From Sulfurospirillum sp. UBA6810 (GTDB lineage: Bacteria; Campylobacterota; Campylobacteria; Campylobacterales; Sulfurospirillaceae): a DNA stretch of 6,325 nt. The stretch lies in contig DKEY01000072.1 of NCBI GenBank assembly GCA_002469305.1, forward strand, positions 5,669-11,993, in the 5' to 3' direction. Position numbers and translations under genes: made by a program. Positions 4,658 through 6,325 of this stretch are shown one piece after another; within the stretch, counting starts at the first letter, position 1, and each line of letters begins with the position of its first letter. The notes beneath the pieces were generated by a model. That model had not been told where the DNA came from and did not search any database. It was given only the letters and a program-made list of their open reading frames with translations.

Positions 4658-5788
4658 TTGAATTTTGAACCCTATCCGTTTGAAAAACTAAGTGAGCTAC
4701 TAGCAGATATACAACCAAGTAAGGATTATAAACCAGCTGTTTTAACCATAGGTGAGCCTCAGTTTGAAACACCACTTTTTATCCAAGAGAGTTTATGCCA
4801 AAGTGCAAACTTACTCAATAAATATCCAAAAAGTGCTGGTGAAGAGATTTTAAAAAATGCTCAAATAGAGTTTGTTAAAAAGAGATTTGATATTTCACTA
4901 AAACCAACACAAATTATCCCTACTTTTGGAACAAGAGAAGTACTTTTTAATTTTCCTCAGTTTTTACTGCATGATGTAAAAGAGCCTGTAATGGCTTATA
5001 CGAATCCTTTTTATCAGATATATGAAGGTGCAGCACGTGCTTCAAGAGCGAGTGTCATACATCTTAATCTCACAAAAGCAAATGGCTTTAAACCATATAT
5101 AAATGACGCAAGACTCAAAGAGGCAAATCTCGTTATCCTCAATTTTCCAAACAATCCAACAGCCTCTACTATGAGTCTGCAAGAACTTGGCGAATGGGTA
5201 AAGTTAGCACTCAAGTATGATTTTGTTCTTATGAATGATGAGTGTTATAGTGAACTCTACATTGATAAAAAACCACCATCACTTCTTGAAGCAAGCTTAC
5301 ATGTAAACAATGATAGCTTTAAAAATGTACTTGTTATAAACTCTATCTCAAAAAGAAGTAGCGCACCAGGACTTCGCTCTGGCTTCATAGCAGGAGACGA
5401 GGCGATACTAAAAGAGTATATGCTTTATCGCACTTATGTGGGAGCAGCGGTTCCACTTCCATTGCAAGTTGCAGCAGCAACTGCTTGGAGTGACGAAGAG
5501 CATGTAGAAAAGGCGAGAGTTATATATAAAAAGAATTTAGAATTAGCAAGCGAAATCTTACATGTAGAAAAAAGTGAAGCAACTTTTTATGTGTGGCTTG
5601 AAGTCAAAGATGAATTAGAGTTCACAAGAGGGCTTTATGGGCGTAAAAATGTAAAGGTTTTACCTGGTAGTTTTCTAGGCCGTGAGGGAATGGGACGTGC
5701 TTACGTTCGGATAGCACTTGTAGAAGATAATGAAAAGACAAAAGAAGTATTAAAGCGCATAAGTGACTTTATAAAGGAAGTAAATTAA
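4658..5788 (+). CDS. dapC: PLP aminotransferase, probable succinyldiaminopimelate transaminase
   Basis: This is a fold-type I (class I/II) PLP aminotransferase of 376 residues. DapC converts N-succinyl-2-amino-6-oxopimelate with glutamate to N-succinyl-LL-diaminopimelate, for lysine and peptidoglycan. Seen are TIGEPQFETP (30-39), FGTREVLF (90-97), NPFYQIYEG (116-124), NFPNNPT (162-168) with Asn166, NDECYSELY (193-201) with Asp194, the PLP lysine Lys232 in SISKRSSAPGLRSGF with Arg240, and a carboxylate-binding type Arg351 in YVRIAL. The N-terminus NFEPYPFEKL is typical of the epsilon proteins given this name. The start is TTG at 4658: the codon before it is an in-frame TGA, AAGGA (4646-4650) is 7 bases upstream, and the next in-frame Met is residue 112. 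murC begins one base after the stop, which supports a cell-wall role. The fold is secure; substrate assignment rests on family and context, and aspartate or LL-DAP aminotransferase remain alternatives. Confidence 0.8.
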   Translation: MNFEPYPFEKLSELLADIQPSKDYKPAVLTIGEPQFETPLFIQESLCQSANLLNKYPKSAGEEILKNAQIEFVKKRFDISLKPTQIIPTFGTREVLFNFPQFLLHDVKEPVMAYTNPFYQIYEGAARASRASVIHLNLTKANGFKPYINDARLKEANLVILNFPNNPTASTMSLQELGEWVKLALKYDFVLMNDECYSELYIDKKPPSLLEASLHVNNDSFKNVLVINSISKRSSAPGLRSGFIAGDEAILKEYMLYRTYVGAAVPLPLQVAAATAWSDEEHVEKARVIYKKNLELASEILHVEKSEATFYVWLEVKDELEFTRGLYGRKNVKVLPGSFLGREGMGRAYVRIALVEDNEKTKEVLKRISDFIKEVN

Positions 5789-5789
5789 T

Positions 5790-6325
5790 ATGAAATCAAT
5801 CCATTTTGTAGGCATTGGAGGCATTGGTCTTTCAGCCTTAGCAAGATATCTAAAAAAACAAAAATTTGAAGTAAGTGGAAGCGATATAAGAGAGAGTAAG
5901 ATAACAAAGTGTTTAAAAACTGAGGGCATAGAAGTGTGTGTTCCCCACTGTGCTCACAATATAAAAGAACAAGATTTAGTGATATATTCAGCAGCTGTAA
6001 AAGATGATAATGTAGAGTTGATAGAGGCTAGAAAAAGAGGGATTATGACTCTCTCAAGAAAAGATGCTCTACCTTTGATACTCAAAGAAAAAAGAGTCTT
6101 TTCGGTGTGTGGTGCGCATGGTAAAAGCACTACAAGTGCAATTCTAGCAAGCATGGTTGATGGCTCAGTTATCATAGGAGCAGAGAGCAAACAGTTTGAT
6201 ACAAACATGTACTACCGCCAAAGCAATAACATCATATTTGAAGCAGATGAGAGTGATTCGAGTTTTTTAAACTCCAATCCATATATAGCCATAGTTACCA
6301 ATGCAGAACCAGAGCATATGGAGTA
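5790..6325 (+). CDS. murC: UDP-N-acetylmuramate--L-alanine ligase, N-terminal part
   Basis: MurC joins L-Ala to UDP-MurNAc using ATP, the first peptide-adding step of peptidoglycan synthesis in the cytosol. The gene runs off the window end. The 178 complete codons cover the UDP-binding Rossmann domain, which begins KSIHFVGIGGIGLSALARYL with VSGSD at 28-32 and VIYSAAV at 64-70, and the first part of the ATPase domain. The P-loop is GAHGKSTT (108-115), where GTHGKTTT is more usual. EADESDSSF (151-159) and NAEPEHME (171-178) are the metal- and nucleotide-site motifs. ATG 5790 is one base after the aminotransferase stop, with AAGGAAG (5774-5780) 9 bases upstream, so the two genes are probably translationally coupled. 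The Ser and Ala changes in the P-loop keep the essential GKS/T core, so I expect an active enzyme. Confidence 0.95.
   Translation, partial: MKSIHFVGIGGIGLSALARYLKKQKFEVSGSDIRESKITKCLKTEGIEVCVPHCAHNIKEQDLVIYSAAVKDDNVELIEARKRGIMTLSRKDALPLILKEKRVFSVCGAHGKSTTSAILASMVDGSVIIGAESKQFDTNMYYRQSNNIIFEADESDSSFLNSNPYIAIVTNAEPEHME

Overview
The window looks like a chromosomal housekeeping segment of a free-living Campylobacterota (Epsilonproteobacteria), most like Sulfurimonas or a close relative. I infer this from the low G+C content, the heavy use of AAA, AGA and ATA codons, the TTG starts, and the character of the proteins (an epsilon-type aminotransferase with a NFEPYPFEKL N-terminus, and a MurC with a GAHGKST P-loop). 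I could not run a search, so the genus is a guess. All seven genes lie on the + strand.

Layout: guaB (IMP dehydrogenase, 34-1482) is followed by a 235-base non-coding region packed with inverted repeats. Next comes a tight pair, metX (homoserine O-acyltransferase, TTG start, 1718-2821) and xseB (exonuclease VII small subunit, 2823-3014). After a 77-base gap ending in a perfect hairpin comes a second tight pair: a nitrilase-fold protein whose catalytic cysteine position reads Gly (3092-3883), and a short E1/ThiF-like adenylyltransferase without its usual cysteines (3886-4551). A strong intrinsic terminator, another hairpin and a possible promoter follow. A last tight pair closes the window: a DapC-type aminotransferase (TTG start, 4658-5788) and murC (from 5790, cut by the window end).

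The known functions are purine synthesis (guaB), methionine synthesis (metX), DNA processing (xseB) and peptidoglycan synthesis (the putative dapC would supply meso-diaminopimelate; murC adds L-Ala to UDP-MurNAc). The nitrilase-like/ThiF-like pair has no assignable pathway.

The most unusual signal is non-coding. Each of the four genes with visible upstream spacing (guaB, metX, the nitrilase-like gene, the aminotransferase) is preceded by a hairpin whose arms differ from site to site but stay complementary, while the apex is nearly constant: GA, then CTTG, TTTG or CTTTG, then TT. In three of the four, the right arm runs into or ends within a few bases of the Shine-Dalgarno sequence. The three tightly coupled junctions (1-2 base gaps) have no such hairpin. 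The guaB-metX gap holds, in addition, a second hairpin type with TCCT in the loop, a 12-bp inverted repeat bracketing 108 bases, and two mutually exclusive stems just before the metX ribosome binding site.
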